From assembly GCF_026283965.1 (NCBI RefSeq), contig NZ_JAPDPD010000019.1:1-64000 (forward strand): DNA of 64,000 nt, read 5' to 3'. Of the stretch, positions 43,202 to 51,987 are shown piece by piece (within the stretch, counting starts at the first letter, position 1; each line of letters opens with the position of its first letter). The notes beneath the pieces are model-generated. The model saw only the letters and a list, made by a program, of their open reading frames with translations. It ran no database searches and had not been told where the DNA came from. Position numbers and translations under genes: made by a program. The DNA is from Dyella subtropica (GTDB lineage: Bacteria; Pseudomonadota; Gammaproteobacteria; Xanthomonadales; Rhodanobacteraceae).

Positions 43202-46200
43202 ACGAGGAGGGACGTTTCAACCTTTCGGCCTGGACGCTGCGTCACCAATCGCTGGTGTTCTTCATCATGGTGATGGTGGCGCTGTTCGGCATGTTGTCGT
43301 ACAGCCGGCTGTCGCAATCGGAAGACCCGCCGTTCACCTTCAAGGTGATGGTGATCCAGACCTTCTGGCCGGGCGCCGATGCGAAACAGATGCAGGAGCA
43401 GGTGACCGACCGCATCTCGCGCAAGCTGCAGGAAACACCATCGATCGATTTCCTGCGCAGCTATTCGCGCCCTGGCGAGTCGTTGATCTTCTTCAACGTG
43501 AAGGATTCGGCGCCGGCCTCCAGCGTGCCCGATACTTGGTACCAGGTGCGCAAAAAAGTCGGTGACATGGCGGTGCAGCTGCCGCCGGGCGTGCAGGGGC
43601 CGTTCTTCAACGACGAGTTCGGCGACGTCTACACCAATATCTACGCGCTCGAAGGCGACGGCTTCACCCAGGCGCAGTTGCACGACTACGCAGATCAGTT
43701 GCGTGCCGAACTACTGCGTGTGTCCGGTGTGGGCAAGGTCGATTTCATTGGCGACCAGAATCAGCGCATCTTTATCGAGATCCCCAATGCCAAGCTGTCC
43801 AAGCTCGGCATCAGCCCGCAGCAGATCGCGCAGGCGATCAACCAGCAGAACGCAGTGGCGGCGGCCGGAGTGCTGATCACGTCGGACGATCGCGTGTTTG
43901 TACGGCCGACCGGACAGTTCGACAATCTCGATGCGCTGAAGAACACCTTGTTGCGCGTCAACAACCAGACGTTCCGGTTAGGGGATATCGCCACCATCCG
44001 GCGCGGCTATGACGACCCGCCGAGCCAGCAGATGCGCTTTATGGCGCAGCCGGTGCTGGGTATCGGCGTCACCATGCAGCCTGGCGGCGATGTGGTTCAC
44101 CTCGGCCAGGCGCTGGATACAGCCACCGTCGCGCTGCAGAAGCGCCTGCCGGCTGGGTTGAAGTTGACCGAAGTCACCAGCATGCCGCACGCGGTATCGC
44201 ATTCGGTTGACGACTTCCTGGAGTCCGTCGCCGAGGCGGTGGGCATCGTGCTGCTGGTCAGCCTGCTGAGCCTGGGCTTTCGCACCGGCATGGTGGTGGT
44301 GATCTCGATTCCGTTCGTGCTGGCGGCGACCGCGCTGTGCATGGAACTGTTCGGCATCGGCTTGCACAAGGTGTCGCTCGGCACGCTGGTGTTGGCGCTT
44401 GGGCTATTGGTGGACGACGCGATCATCGCCGTCGAGATGATGTCGGTGAAGTTGGAACAGGGTTGGAGCCGGGTGCGCGCGGCGGCGTTCGCCTATACCA
44501 GCACCGCATTCCCGATGCTGACGGGCACGCTGGTGACGGTCTCCGGCTTCCTGCCGATTGCGCTGGCCAAGTCGGGCACCGGCGAATACACGCGCTCGAT
44601 CTTCGAGGTCTCCGCAATCGCCTTGCTGGTGTCGTGGCTGGCCGCAGTGATCGTGATCCCGCTGTTGGGCTATCACATGCTGCCGGAGCATCATGCGCGC
44701 GCCAAACCCGGGCAGGAATGGTGGGCACGCTTTCTGCCGCGTCGCTGGAATGAGGCGCGCAGCGCGAAAGCGGCGGCCATCGTGCATCGCGAAGGCGACA
44801 TCGAAATCTACGACACCGCGTTTTACCGGCGCTTCCGCGGCTGGTTGGATTTCTGCCTGCAGCACCGCTTCCTGGTGCTGACGTTGACGGTGGCGCTGTT
44901 TGTGGTGTCGCTGGCGGGCTTCGGGCTGGTGCCCAAGCAGTTCTTCCCCAGTTCGGACCGCCCGGAATTGCTGGTCGATCTGCGCCTGCCGGAAGGTGCT
45001 TCGTTCGAGGCGACCCTGAGCCAGGTGAAGCGCTTCGAGGCCGTGATCAAGGATCGCAAGGAGATCGCCAACTACGTCAGCTTCGTCGGCAGCGGCGCAC
45101 CGCGTTTCTATCTACCGTTGGATCAGCAACTGGCACAGCCCAACTTCGCGCAGTTCGTGATTACCGCCAAGGACGTCAAGCAGCGTGAGTCGCTTGCGCG
45201 TGATCTGGATGGCGTACTTCAGCGCGACTTTACCGCGGTGCGCAGCCGCGTCAGCCGGCTGGAGAACGGGCCGCCGGTCGGGTTCCCGGTGCAGTTCCGC
45301 ATCAACGGCGACGATATCGCCAAGGTGCGCGAGATCGCCGATCAGGTGGCCGCCGTGGTGCGCGCCGACCCGCGCACGCGCAATGTCCAGTTCGATTGGG
45401 ACGAGCCAGCCGAGCGCTCGGTGCGTTTCGAGATCGATCAGGTCAAGGCGCGACAGCTCGGCATCAGCTCGCAAGACGTGGCCAGTTTCCTTGCCATGTC
45501 GCTCTCCGGCACCACGGTGAGCCAGTACCGCGAGCGCGATAAACTGATTGCGGTCGACCTGCGTGCGCCGAAGAACGACCGCATCCATCCCGACCAGATC
45601 GAACGCCTTGCGTTGCCGACTCCGAGCGGCGCAGCCATTCCGTTGGGGCAGCTCGGGAAGGTCAGCTACGGTCTGGAATACGGCGTGATCTGGGAGCGCG
45701 ATCGTCAGCCGTCCATCAATGTGCAGGCCGATACGCGCAATGGCGCGCAGGGGCTCGATGTCACCAACGCCCTCGACAAAAAGCTCGACGAGGTGCGCAG
45801 CCATCTTCCGGTCGGTTATCGCATCGAAGTGGGCGGCGCGGTGGAGCAGAATCAGAAGGCGCAGGGCTCGATCAACGCGCAGATGCCGTTGATGGTGATC
45901 GCCGTGCTGACCTTGCTGATGATCCAGCTGCAGAGTATCGGCCGCACCTTCATGGTGGTGCTCACGGCGCCGCTGGGCCTGATCGGTGTGATTGCCTCGC
46001 TGCTGATGTTCGGTCAGCCATTCGGCTTTGTCGCCATGCTGGGCACCATCGCCATGCTGGGCATCATCATGCGCAACTCGGTGATTCTGATGGATCAGAT
46101 CGAGCAGGATATTCATGCTGGCCAACCACGTTGGGAGGCGATCGTCGGCGCTACGGTGCGGCGTTTCCGCCCGATCACGCTGACTGCCGCCGCGGCGGTG

Positions 46201-46368
46201 CTGGCGCTGATTCCTTTGCTACGCAGCAACTTCTTCGGGCCGATGGCGACCGCCCTGATGGGTGGCATCACCGTGGCTACCGTGTTGACGCTGTTCTATC
46301 TGCCGGCGTTGTACGCCGCGTGGTTCCGTGTGCGGGCCGACGAGCCGGCGCGAGAGGTTGCACCATGA
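43198..46368 (+). CDS. RND-family inner-membrane efflux pump
   Basis: A 1056-residue AcrB-type transporter. There are twelve predicted membrane segments, starting with HQSLVFFIMVMVALFGMLSY, two large periplasmic loops, and the proton-relay region in TM4 (LVLALGLLVDDAIIAVEMM, with the paired Asp). The C-terminal half repeats the plan (GTIAMLGIIMRNSVILMDQI). It uses proton motive force to export drugs or solvents through the adaptor and outer-membrane channel encoded on either side. Substrates cannot be told. Overlaps with both neighbours indicate one operon. Confidence 0.95.
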   Translation: MNEEGRFNLSAWTLRHQSLVFFIMVMVALFGMLSYSRLSQSEDPPFTFKVMVIQTFWPGADAKQMQEQVTDRISRKLQETPSIDFLRSYSRPGESLIFFNVKDSAPASSVPDTWYQVRKKVGDMAVQLPPGVQGPFFNDEFGDVYTNIYALEGDGFTQAQLHDYADQLRAELLRVSGVGKVDFIGDQNQRIFIEIPNAKLSKLGISPQQIAQAINQQNAVAAAGVLITSDDRVFVRPTGQFDNLDALKNTLLRVNNQTFRLGDIATIRRGYDDPPSQQMRFMAQPVLGIGVTMQPGGDVVHLGQALDTATVALQKRLPAGLKLTEVTSMPHAVSHSVDDFLESVAEAVGIVLLVSLLSLGFRTGMVVVISIPFVLAATALCMELFGIGLHKVSLGTLVLALGLLVDDAIIAVEMMSVKLEQGWSRVRAAAFAYTSTAFPMLTGTLVTVSGFLPIALAKSGTGEYTRSIFEVSAIALLVSWLAAVIVIPLLGYHMLPEHHARAKPGQEWWARFLPRRWNEARSAKAAAIVHREGDIEIYDTAFYRRFRGWLDFCLQHRFLVLTLTVALFVVSLAGFGLVPKQFFPSSDRPELLVDLRLPEGASFEATLSQVKRFEAVIKDRKEIANYVSFVGSGAPRFYLPLDQQLAQPNFAQFVITAKDVKQRESLARDLDGVLQRDFTAVRSRVSRLENGPPVGFPVQFRINGDDIAKVREIADQVAAVVRADPRTRNVQFDWDEPAERSVRFEIDQVKARQLGISSQDVASFLAMSLSGTTVSQYRERDKLIAVDLRAPKNDRIHPDQIERLALPTPSGAAIPLGQLGKVSYGLEYGVIWERDRQPSINVQADTRNGAQGLDVTNALDKKLDEVRSHLPVGYRIEVGGAVEQNQKAQGSINAQMPLMVIAVLTLLMIQLQSIGRTFMVVLTAPLGLIGVIASLLMFGQPFGFVAMLGTIAMLGIIMRNSVILMDQIEQDIHAGQPRWEAIVGATVRRFRPITLTAAAAVLALIPLLRSNFFGPMATALMGGITVATVLTLFYLPALYAAWFRVRADEPAREVAP

Positions 46369-47816
46369 AACATGTCACCACGATGAGGCTGACGTTTATT
46401 GCCGCAGCCGCCACCACGCTCGCCGGCTGCTCGTTCGCACCGCCGGCCAAGCCACCGGCTTCGCCTTCGCCAGGCAGCTACACGGTCGAACCCGTTCCCG
46501 CAGTCAGTGCGGAGGCGGGCGGCGTCGCGCAGCATTTCAGCCTCGGTGCGCGCCCGGTGCCGGACTGGTGGCGGCAGTACGGATCGGACACGTTGAATGC
46601 CTGGGTGGACGAAGGGCTTCGCAACAATCCGTCGCTGGATGCGGCCAGGCATACGCTGGAAGTCGCGCATCAACAGTTTCGCGCGGAAGTCGGCGAAGCC
46701 CTGCTGCCGTCGCTCAACGCGGGCGGGCAGGCCAGCCGCCAGCGTGCGCTGGGATTCCCCAAGTTCGGGCCGCCGACCAACCTCTACAACGTTTATGCCG
46801 GCCAGTTGAACCTGAGCTACACCTTCGACCTGTTCGGCGCGGCGCGCTATGGCGTGCGAGAAGCGGCGGCGCAGGTGGATCTGCAGTCGTATGAGCTGGA
46901 TGCGGCACGGCGCGCGCTCGCTGCCAACATTGTGGTGGCCGCCGTCAATGCGTCGGCCCTGGCCGAACAGGTCACTGCCAGCGAGCGGTTGACCGCGCTG
47001 GCGCGCGAACAGGCTGAGCTGACCGAGAAGTCGTTTCGACTGGGCTCCGTATCGCATGACGATCTGCTGTCGGCACAGCAGAACGCCGCCGCGTTGGAGG
47101 CCAACTTGCCGCCGCTGCGCACCCAGGCACAGCGCGCCCGACACACCTTGGCCACCTTGATGGGACGCACGCCGGATCAGGCGCCGGCGGTGCTGCCGCT
47201 CTCGCAGTGGCACTTGCCGGCCGATGTGCCCGTCAGCGTTCCTTCCGATCTGCTGCAGCAACGCCCTGATGTGCTCGCTGCCGAAGCCGCCGTGCATGCG
47301 GCTTCGGCGCAAGTGGGTATAGCGACGGCCAATCTGTTTCCGCGTATTTCGCTATCGGCCTCGTACGGCTCCGCTGCCTTCAAACGGGCTTCGCTGTTTA
47401 CCGGCGTCGGCGAGGTGTGGAGCGTAGGCGCGGGGCTGGTGCAGCCGATCTTCCACGGTGGCGCGTTGCTGGCGCAACGCAAGGCTGCGATCGCGAGCTA
47501 TGACGCTTCGGTGGCGCAATACAAGCAGACAGTGTTGAACGCGTTCCAGAATGTCGCGGATTCGCTTACGGCTTTGAATCAGGATGCGCTGGCCTTGCAG
47601 GCTTCGCAGGCGGCGGCTGCGGCGGCAGGGCAGTCGTTTACCGATGCGGGGGCGCGGTACAAGCTTGGTGCGGTTTCGTATCCGGTGACGTTGGTGAGTG
47701 AGCAGCGGTGGCAGAACGCGCGGCTGTCGGAGATTCAGGCTACGGCGGTGCGGTTGGTGGATACGGCGGCGTTGTTTCAGGCGATGGGGGAGGGGCGGGG
47801 TGAGGGTGTGCACTAG
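46365..47816 (+). CDS. Outer-membrane efflux channel lipoprotein (TolC/NodT family)
   Basis: A 483-residue protein with a lipobox (TTLAGCSFAP) and the two repeated halves of the NodT-type outer-membrane factor. The first repeat has WWRQYGSDTLNAWVDEGLRN and LSYTFDLFGAARYGVREAAA; the second has DLLQQRPDVLAAEAAVHAAS and GLVQPIFHGGALLAQRKAA. It forms the exit duct of the RND system. The start overlaps the pump stop (ATGA). The C-terminal 15 codons become very G-rich, possibly from fusion with repeat sequence. Confidence 0.93.
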   Translation: MKHVTTMRLTFIAAAATTLAGCSFAPPAKPPASPSPGSYTVEPVPAVSAEAGGVAQHFSLGARPVPDWWRQYGSDTLNAWVDEGLRNNPSLDAARHTLEVAHQQFRAEVGEALLPSLNAGGQASRQRALGFPKFGPPTNLYNVYAGQLNLSYTFDLFGAARYGVREAAAQVDLQSYELDAARRALAANIVVAAVNASALAEQVTASERLTALAREQAELTEKSFRLGSVSHDDLLSAQQNAAALEANLPPLRTQAQRARHTLATLMGRTPDQAPAVLPLSQWHLPADVPVSVPSDLLQQRPDVLAAEAAVHAASAQVGIATANLFPRISLSASYGSAAFKRASLFTGVGEVWSVGAGLVQPIFHGGALLAQRKAAIASYDASVAQYKQTVLNAFQNVADSLTALNQDALALQASQAAAAAAGQSFTDAGARYKLGAVSYPVTLVSEQRWQNARLSEIQATAVRLVDTAALFQAMGEGRGEGVH

Positions 47817-47838
47817 CGACACCTCTTCCTATTTCATC

Positions 47839-47858
47839 ACCCCGGCGTAGGCCGGGGT
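47839..47858. terminator. Hairpin after the efflux operon
   Basis: ACCCCGGC-GTAG-GCCGGGGT, a perfect 8 bp stem 22 bases after the stop. No T-run is present, and the sequence is a truncated relative of the R3 repeat. It may act as a terminator. Confidence 0.45.
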
Positions 47859-47884
47859 CCAGTGTCGTTGACGTTCGATTTAAG

Positions 47885-48193
47885 CGTTATCGCGACCTGG
47901 CTCGCCTGCGGCGGGCTGTCGAACCGCTGCCGCGGTCCGAGTCACTTTCTCTTGCTTGCCCAAGAGAAAGTAACCAAAGAGAAGGGCACCCCGGTTCCGC
48001 GCCCTCCGGCTCCGCCTACGGGTACGTGAGGGCTGGCCGGGCCTGCTCTTAGATGACATGGGGACACGACGTCCCTGTCGTGTCGAAAAGGCATGGGCAT
48101 CCGTGCCCATGCCCCTGCGGGCCTTATCGTCCAGCCCTCACCGCTGCACAGGGGACCCGTCACGGGCTCGCTGACGCATCGCTTTTGCTTCTG
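47885..48193. repeat. R1 multi-hairpin repeat, copy 2
   Basis: Matches copy 1 in order: hairpin 47944-47971 (ACTTTCTCTTG with CAAGAGAAAGT), 48063-48084 (GACACGAC/GTCGTGTC around GTCCCT) and 48090-48113 (GGCATGGGCA with TGCCCATGCC). The first and third stems differ from copy 1 in sequence, but both strands of each stem changed together. It runs directly into R2 copy f. Confidence 0.8.
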
Positions 48194-48365
48194 CCCCCTC
48201 CCTTGCTTGCGACGCAAAGCTAGTCCCGTGGGACAGGGGAGGGTTGGGGAGGGGTGAGTACTTGAGAAAGCGTATCGGGAGAGGTTTTCGCAAGGGTTCA
48301 CCCCCTCCCTGCCTCCCCCTGCGAGCAAGGGGAGGAGAACAGCGCGCCAGCTGAGATTCGACGCT
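48194..48365. repeat. R2 repeat, copy f
   Basis: Left arm with the GACGCAAAGC...GTGGGACAGGGG insert, centre CTTGAGAAAGCGTATCGGG, right arm with the short version CTGCGAGCAAGGGGAGG, and right terminus CTGAGATTCGACGCT. The arms are of different types here (long left, short right). It ends about 15 bases before the stop of the next minus-strand gene. Confidence 0.85.
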
Positions 48366-48379
48366 ATTTGGGTGCCCGA

Positions 48380-50350
48380 TCAGGCCCCATCCGCAACGAA
48401 CCCCGCCGCCAGATGCGATAGATCGCAAAATGGCTTGTTCTTCGATTGCCCACAACGGCATAGCTTGGCTTCGGTGACACGAGCCACCGTGCGTCCGGTG
48501 CCTGCGCAGATTTCCAGGTTGCCGCGCACGTGTAGCGGGCCATTCTTCTGCGGTGCTACTTCCAGTGGTCCATCGCGTACGGCTAGTGGATCGACGCTGC
48601 TGCTCTTCGGCTCGCCGCTGGCGACAAAGCCGGCGGTGGCATGTGTGCCATCGCACCAGGGTTTGTTGTTGGATTGTCCGCAGCGGCACAGGGTGGCGCG
48701 GAAGCCGTCGTTGTTGCCGGCCAAAGTGAGCGGTGCGTGCAGTGCGTAGGGGCCGTTCTCGCGGATGCGTAGCTGGTTCACTGCGGGAGCCGCTTCTTCG
48801 GCGGCGCCGTCGTGTCGCTCATAGCGGATCGCGCCGGAGGGGCAGCTGTGGGCGACGGCGATCAGAGCTTCTGTCGATACAGTGTCGGGATAGATCCATT
48901 CTCCCGGCGTGTTGGCTTTGAACACGGAGGGCGCGTCGAGGACGCAATGGCGGGAGTGGATGCAGCGTCGGCCTTCGAAGATCACGGTGACGTCGCGGCC
49001 TTTCGCTGTTTCGATTTTCGATTCTGCGGGCGCTGCGGGCGTAGGCGACGGCGCTGGGACGTTCACCGGTGTTGCTTGTTGAGGCGTTGCGCTTTCGATG
49101 CCGGCCAGCTCAAGCAACGCAGCTTGCTGTGCGGCAAGCAGGTCGATGACGCCGGGCCACATTTCGCATCGCTCACCGTCGACCGGGTGCACCGGCAGTT
49201 CGATCGCACGCTGGCGCAATTGACCCATGCGTTCGGCGACGAACCTGGCCGCGTCGCTTTCCGGCAAGCGCGTCAATGCACGCAGGGGGGTGAACGTCAG
49301 TCCGGCATGTGGACCGTTCGCATCGTCACCTGCGGGGCGGGCGGCAAGGCCCTGGCCTACGGGTACCAGCGCGCGCATCAGCGAAAAACTCGCGGTCAGC
49401 CAGGTGGCCTTCGCACGCCGCTCGCGCGTGGCGAAGCCTTGCAGCAAACAGCGCAGCGAGGTGGTGTACATCGCGTTGCCGATATCGAGCCAGCGCGCGA
49501 TGCGCGGCTCGCTGATGTACACGCGCTCGCTTGCGCTATGGACTGGTGCGTTCATCACCGGGTTGGTCGCCGCGGGCCATGCCGGTGCGAAGCTTGGATC
49601 GGCGGCGGTCAGTGCGGCCAGTTCGTCGGCGATACGCGAGAAGCGGGAGAAGTGCGAGTCGATTTCTTCGCTGCCGGCGCCTTCGCCTTGCGTCACGATG
49701 GTGGTGATCGCGCGGCGTGCACTGTCCAGGTCGGTCACCGCAACCATGCCCGGCAGCGGCGCCAGGCTGGCATCGATCTGCAGTGCTGGGTCGCCGATAA
49801 AGACGGCTGATTCACCTTGCGCGGCTACGCAGGCTTCGAGCGAGTGCGCGAGCACTTCGTACAACTCGCCGACGGTTGCGTAGTCGCGTGGCCCCGGGCT
49901 CAAGCGGCTTTCGGGAATGGCGCGTCGATACTGGCGCGTCGGCTCGAAGCCGGCGCCGTCGGACTGCGCTTGATTCGACGATCGCTCAAGGAATTTGAAG
50001 TGCTCGATGGTCTCGGCGGAAAAAGCCGCCAGCCGGATCACGAAGCCCGCCGGATAGGGACCGGCGTCGACCGGTAGCGCCGGTCGGTTCACGTGCGGCG
50101 TCGAGCCGAGTGCATTGGCGAGGTTGCCGACCAGCGCCAGATGGGTCATCTCCTCGAACACCACCGACATGATAGTGGCGCGCCAGCGCTTGACCGCTTC
50201 GCGCTGCGCCTCGCTCCAATGCGGGTCATCCCACTTCAAGCTGAAGGCTGCGTAGAGATAGCAGCACATCAGGTGGTGCTCTATTTCGGAAGCTTCATGC
50301 AACCAATAGATCAGTTGTTCGCGGCTGGGCAGGTGAACAGCGGATGTCAC
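48380..50350 (-). CDS. Ferritin-like / ferredoxin-like / double CDGSH fusion protein
   Basis: A 656-residue multidomain protein. Residues about 8-230 resemble the ferritin-like domain of VioB/RebD-type proteins (ASEIEHHLMCCYLYAAF and VVFEEMTHLALVGNLANALG, with E and H residues suited to a di-iron site). About 450-515 is a Fer4_19-like domain with cysteines near 463, 469 and 503 (RRCIHSRHC, HSCPSGAI). Two CDGSH-type iron-sulfur motifs follow: CRCGQSNNKPWCDGTH (near 555-570) and CRCGQSKNKPFCDLSH (near 631-646). The second has CDLSH instead of CDGSH. It looks like an iron/redox enzyme; the substrate is unknown. No signal peptide. It stands alone. Confidence 0.85.
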   Translation of the reverse strand: MTSAVHLPSREQLIYWLHEASEIEHHLMCCYLYAAFSLKWDDPHWSEAQREAVKRWRATIMSVVFEEMTHLALVGNLANALGSTPHVNRPALPVDAGPYPAGFVIRLAAFSAETIEHFKFLERSSNQAQSDGAGFEPTRQYRRAIPESRLSPGPRDYATVGELYEVLAHSLEACVAAQGESAVFIGDPALQIDASLAPLPGMVAVTDLDSARRAITTIVTQGEGAGSEEIDSHFSRFSRIADELAALTAADPSFAPAWPAATNPVMNAPVHSASERVYISEPRIARWLDIGNAMYTTSLRCLLQGFATRERRAKATWLTASFSLMRALVPVGQGLAARPAGDDANGPHAGLTFTPLRALTRLPESDAARFVAERMGQLRQRAIELPVHPVDGERCEMWPGVIDLLAAQQAALLELAGIESATPQQATPVNVPAPSPTPAAPAESKIETAKGRDVTVIFEGRRCIHSRHCVLDAPSVFKANTPGEWIYPDTVSTEALIAVAHSCPSGAIRYERHDGAAEEAAPAVNQLRIRENGPYALHAPLTLAGNNDGFRATLCRCGQSNNKPWCDGTHATAGFVASGEPKSSSVDPLAVRDGPLEVAPQKNGPLHVRGNLEICAGTGRTVARVTEAKLCRCGQSKNKPFCDLSHLAAGFVADGA

Positions 50351-50408
50351 GGGAAGAACTCCATGCGGGGACGCTGGGCACGCATGGTAGAGCAGGCCGG
50401 GAGGCGTT

Positions 50409-50472
50409 GGCAGCTTTCACGCATACCCATATGGGTGAAAGCTGCCATGCCTGCGGAGGGGCAGCCCTCCGC
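50409..50472. repeat. Two hairpins between fabV and the ferritin-like gene
   Basis: GGCAGCTTTCAC (50409-50420) pairs with GTGAAAGCTGCC (50435-50446), enclosing the palindrome ACCCATATGGGT; then GCGGAGGG pairs with CCCTCCGC (50453-50472). The second lies seven bases past the fabV stop and may terminate it. The pair also has the look of a dispersed repeat. Confidence 0.6.
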
Positions 50473-50478
50473 TACGGC

Positions 50479-51684
50479 TTAGGGTTCGATGACGTCGAAG
50501 TGCACGTCCGGATTGATGTCCGCGTCGTAGTCCACATCCTTGCGCGCGAAGCCGAACAGGCGCAGGAAGTCGTGCTTGTAGCCGGCGTAGTCGGTGAGCT
50601 GCGACAGATTTTCGGTGGTGACGGTGGGCCACATCGCCTTGCAGGCCTGCTGCACGTCGTCGCGCAGCTCCCAGTCGTCCAGGCGCAGGCGGCCTTCGTC
50701 GTCGGTGTTCGGTGCGGATCCGTCCTGGCGATACAAGGCGTCATGGAACAGGCGGTTGATCTGCTCGATGGTGCCTTCGTGGATGCCTTTCTCCTTCATG
50801 ATGCGGAACACCATGGAGACGTACAGCGGAATCACCGGAATGGCGGCGCTGGCCTGGGTCACCACCGATTTCATCACACCGACATAGGCGTCCAGCCCCT
50901 GCGCGGCATAACGGCTGCGCAGTTCGCGCGCGGTGTTGTCCAGGTGTTGCTTGGCGCGGCCCAGCGTGCCGTGCCAGTAGATCGGCCAGGTGATCTCGGT
51001 GCCGACGTAGCTGTAGGCCACGGTCTTGGCATGCTCGGCCAGCACGCCGGCCTTGCTCAGCGCGTCGATCCACAGCGCCCAGTCCTCGCCGCCCATCACG
51101 GTGACGGTGTCCTTGATTTCCTGCTCCGTCGCCGGCTCCACGGTTGCCTGGATCACGGTGTCGCGGTTGGTATCAACCGACGATGCAGTGAACGTTTCGC
51201 CGATGGTCTTCAGCGCGGAGCGCACGACTTCGCCGGTATCCGGCAGCTTGCGCACCGGCGACGCCAGCGAATAGACCACCAGGTCGATCGGGCCGCCCAT
51301 GTCCTGCTTGATCAGCTCGATCGCGCGGGCGCGCGTCTCGTGCGAAAACGCATCGCCATTGATCGACTTGCTGTACAGCCCGGCCTGCTTGGCCAGCTTG
51401 TCGAACGCGGCGGAGTTGTACCAGCCGGCGGTGCCGGGCTTGCTGTCGCTGGAAGGCTTCTCGAAGAACACGCCCAGCGTCGCCGCGCCGTAGCCGAAGG
51501 CGGCGGTGATCCGCGATGCCAGCCCATAACCCGTGGACGCGCCGATCACCAGCACACGCTTGGGACCCGTGGCCGGCGTGCCGCTGGCCTTGGTGATCTC
51601 GATTTGCTCGAGCACGTTTTTCTCGCAGCCGGCGGGATGCGCAGTGATGCAGATAAAGCCACGAACCTTGGGATGGATGATCAC
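50479..51684 (-). CDS. fabV: Trans-2-enoyl-ACP/CoA reductase FabV
   Basis: A 401-residue NADH-dependent enoyl reductase of the FabV type, the large SDR-like form found in xanthomonads, pseudomonads and vibrios and known to be insensitive to triclosan. The start [20 protein letters not shown] is diagnostic. The NADH motif is [16 protein letters not shown]. The active site Tyr-x8-Lys pair is in [20 protein letters not shown] followed by AK. It carries out the last reduction of fatty-acid elongation. Length is normal. It is the upstream neighbour of the ferritin-like gene on the same strand but separated by hairpins. Confidence 0.95.
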   Translation of the reverse strand: MIIHPKVRGFICITAHPAGCEKNVLEQIEITKASGTPATGPKRVLVIGASTGYGLASRITAAFGYGAATLGVFFEKPSSDSKPGTAGWYNSAAFDKLAKQAGLYSKSINGDAFSHETRARAIELIKQDMGGPIDLVVYSLASPVRKLPDTGEVVRSALKTIGETFTASSVDTNRDTVIQATVEPATEQEIKDTVTVMGGEDWALWIDALSKAGVLAEHAKTVAYSYVGTEITWPIYWHGTLGRAKQHLDNTARELRSRYAAQGLDAYVGVMKSVVTQASAAIPVIPLYVSMVFRIMKEKGIHEGTIEQINRLFHDALYRQDGSAPNTDDEGRLRLDDWELRDDVQQACKAMWPTVTTENLSQLTDYAGYKHDFLRLFGFARKDVDYDADINPDVHFDVIEP

Positions 51685-51804
51685 GAACTACTCCGGTTAC
51701 GTCACAAGGCCGCCATTTTAATCAGCCTGCGCAACATTCGCTGGCGCAGGGTGGGGCGGCGGCTTTTTGGGCGCTGACTGGGATAGCTGAGTCGTGGGCC
51801 AGAC

Positions 51805-51945
51805 GAACTGCCCCCTCCCTTGCCAGCAGGGGAGGGCTGGGGAGGGGTAGGCACTTGAGAAAGCGTTTCGGGAGAGGTCATCGCAAGTGTTCACCCCCTC
51901 CCGACCTCCCCCTGCGAGCAGGGGGAGGGGAACATCGCGCCAGCC
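51805..51945. repeat. R2 repeat, copy g
   Basis: Left arm CCCTCCCTTGCCAGCAGGGG, centre CTTGAGAAAGCGTTTCGGG, right arm CCTGCGAGCAGGGGGAGGGG, then GCCAGCCGAGATTCC in place of the usual right terminus. It is upstream of fabV and is immediately followed by a different palindrome. Confidence 0.8.
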
Positions 51946-51951
51946 GAGATT

Positions 51952-51977
51952 CCGGGACAGGCACGTGCCTGTCCCGG
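51952..51977. terminator. Perfect 26 bp palindrome downstream of the phosphoesterase gene
   Basis: CCGGGACAGGCAC is followed directly by its exact inverse. It lies 10 bases past the phosphoesterase stop. It can form a hairpin in RNA (likely terminator without T-tract) or serve as a protein-binding palindrome. It directly abuts R2 copy g, where the normal R2 end is lost. Confidence 0.5.
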
Positions 51978-51987
51978 TGCACGTGGA

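Noticed and set aside
50409-50446. Hairpin as a riboswitch or regulatory RNA for the ferritin-like gene
   Set aside because: It is a simple repeat-like stem-loop at a gene end, with no conserved aptamer features.
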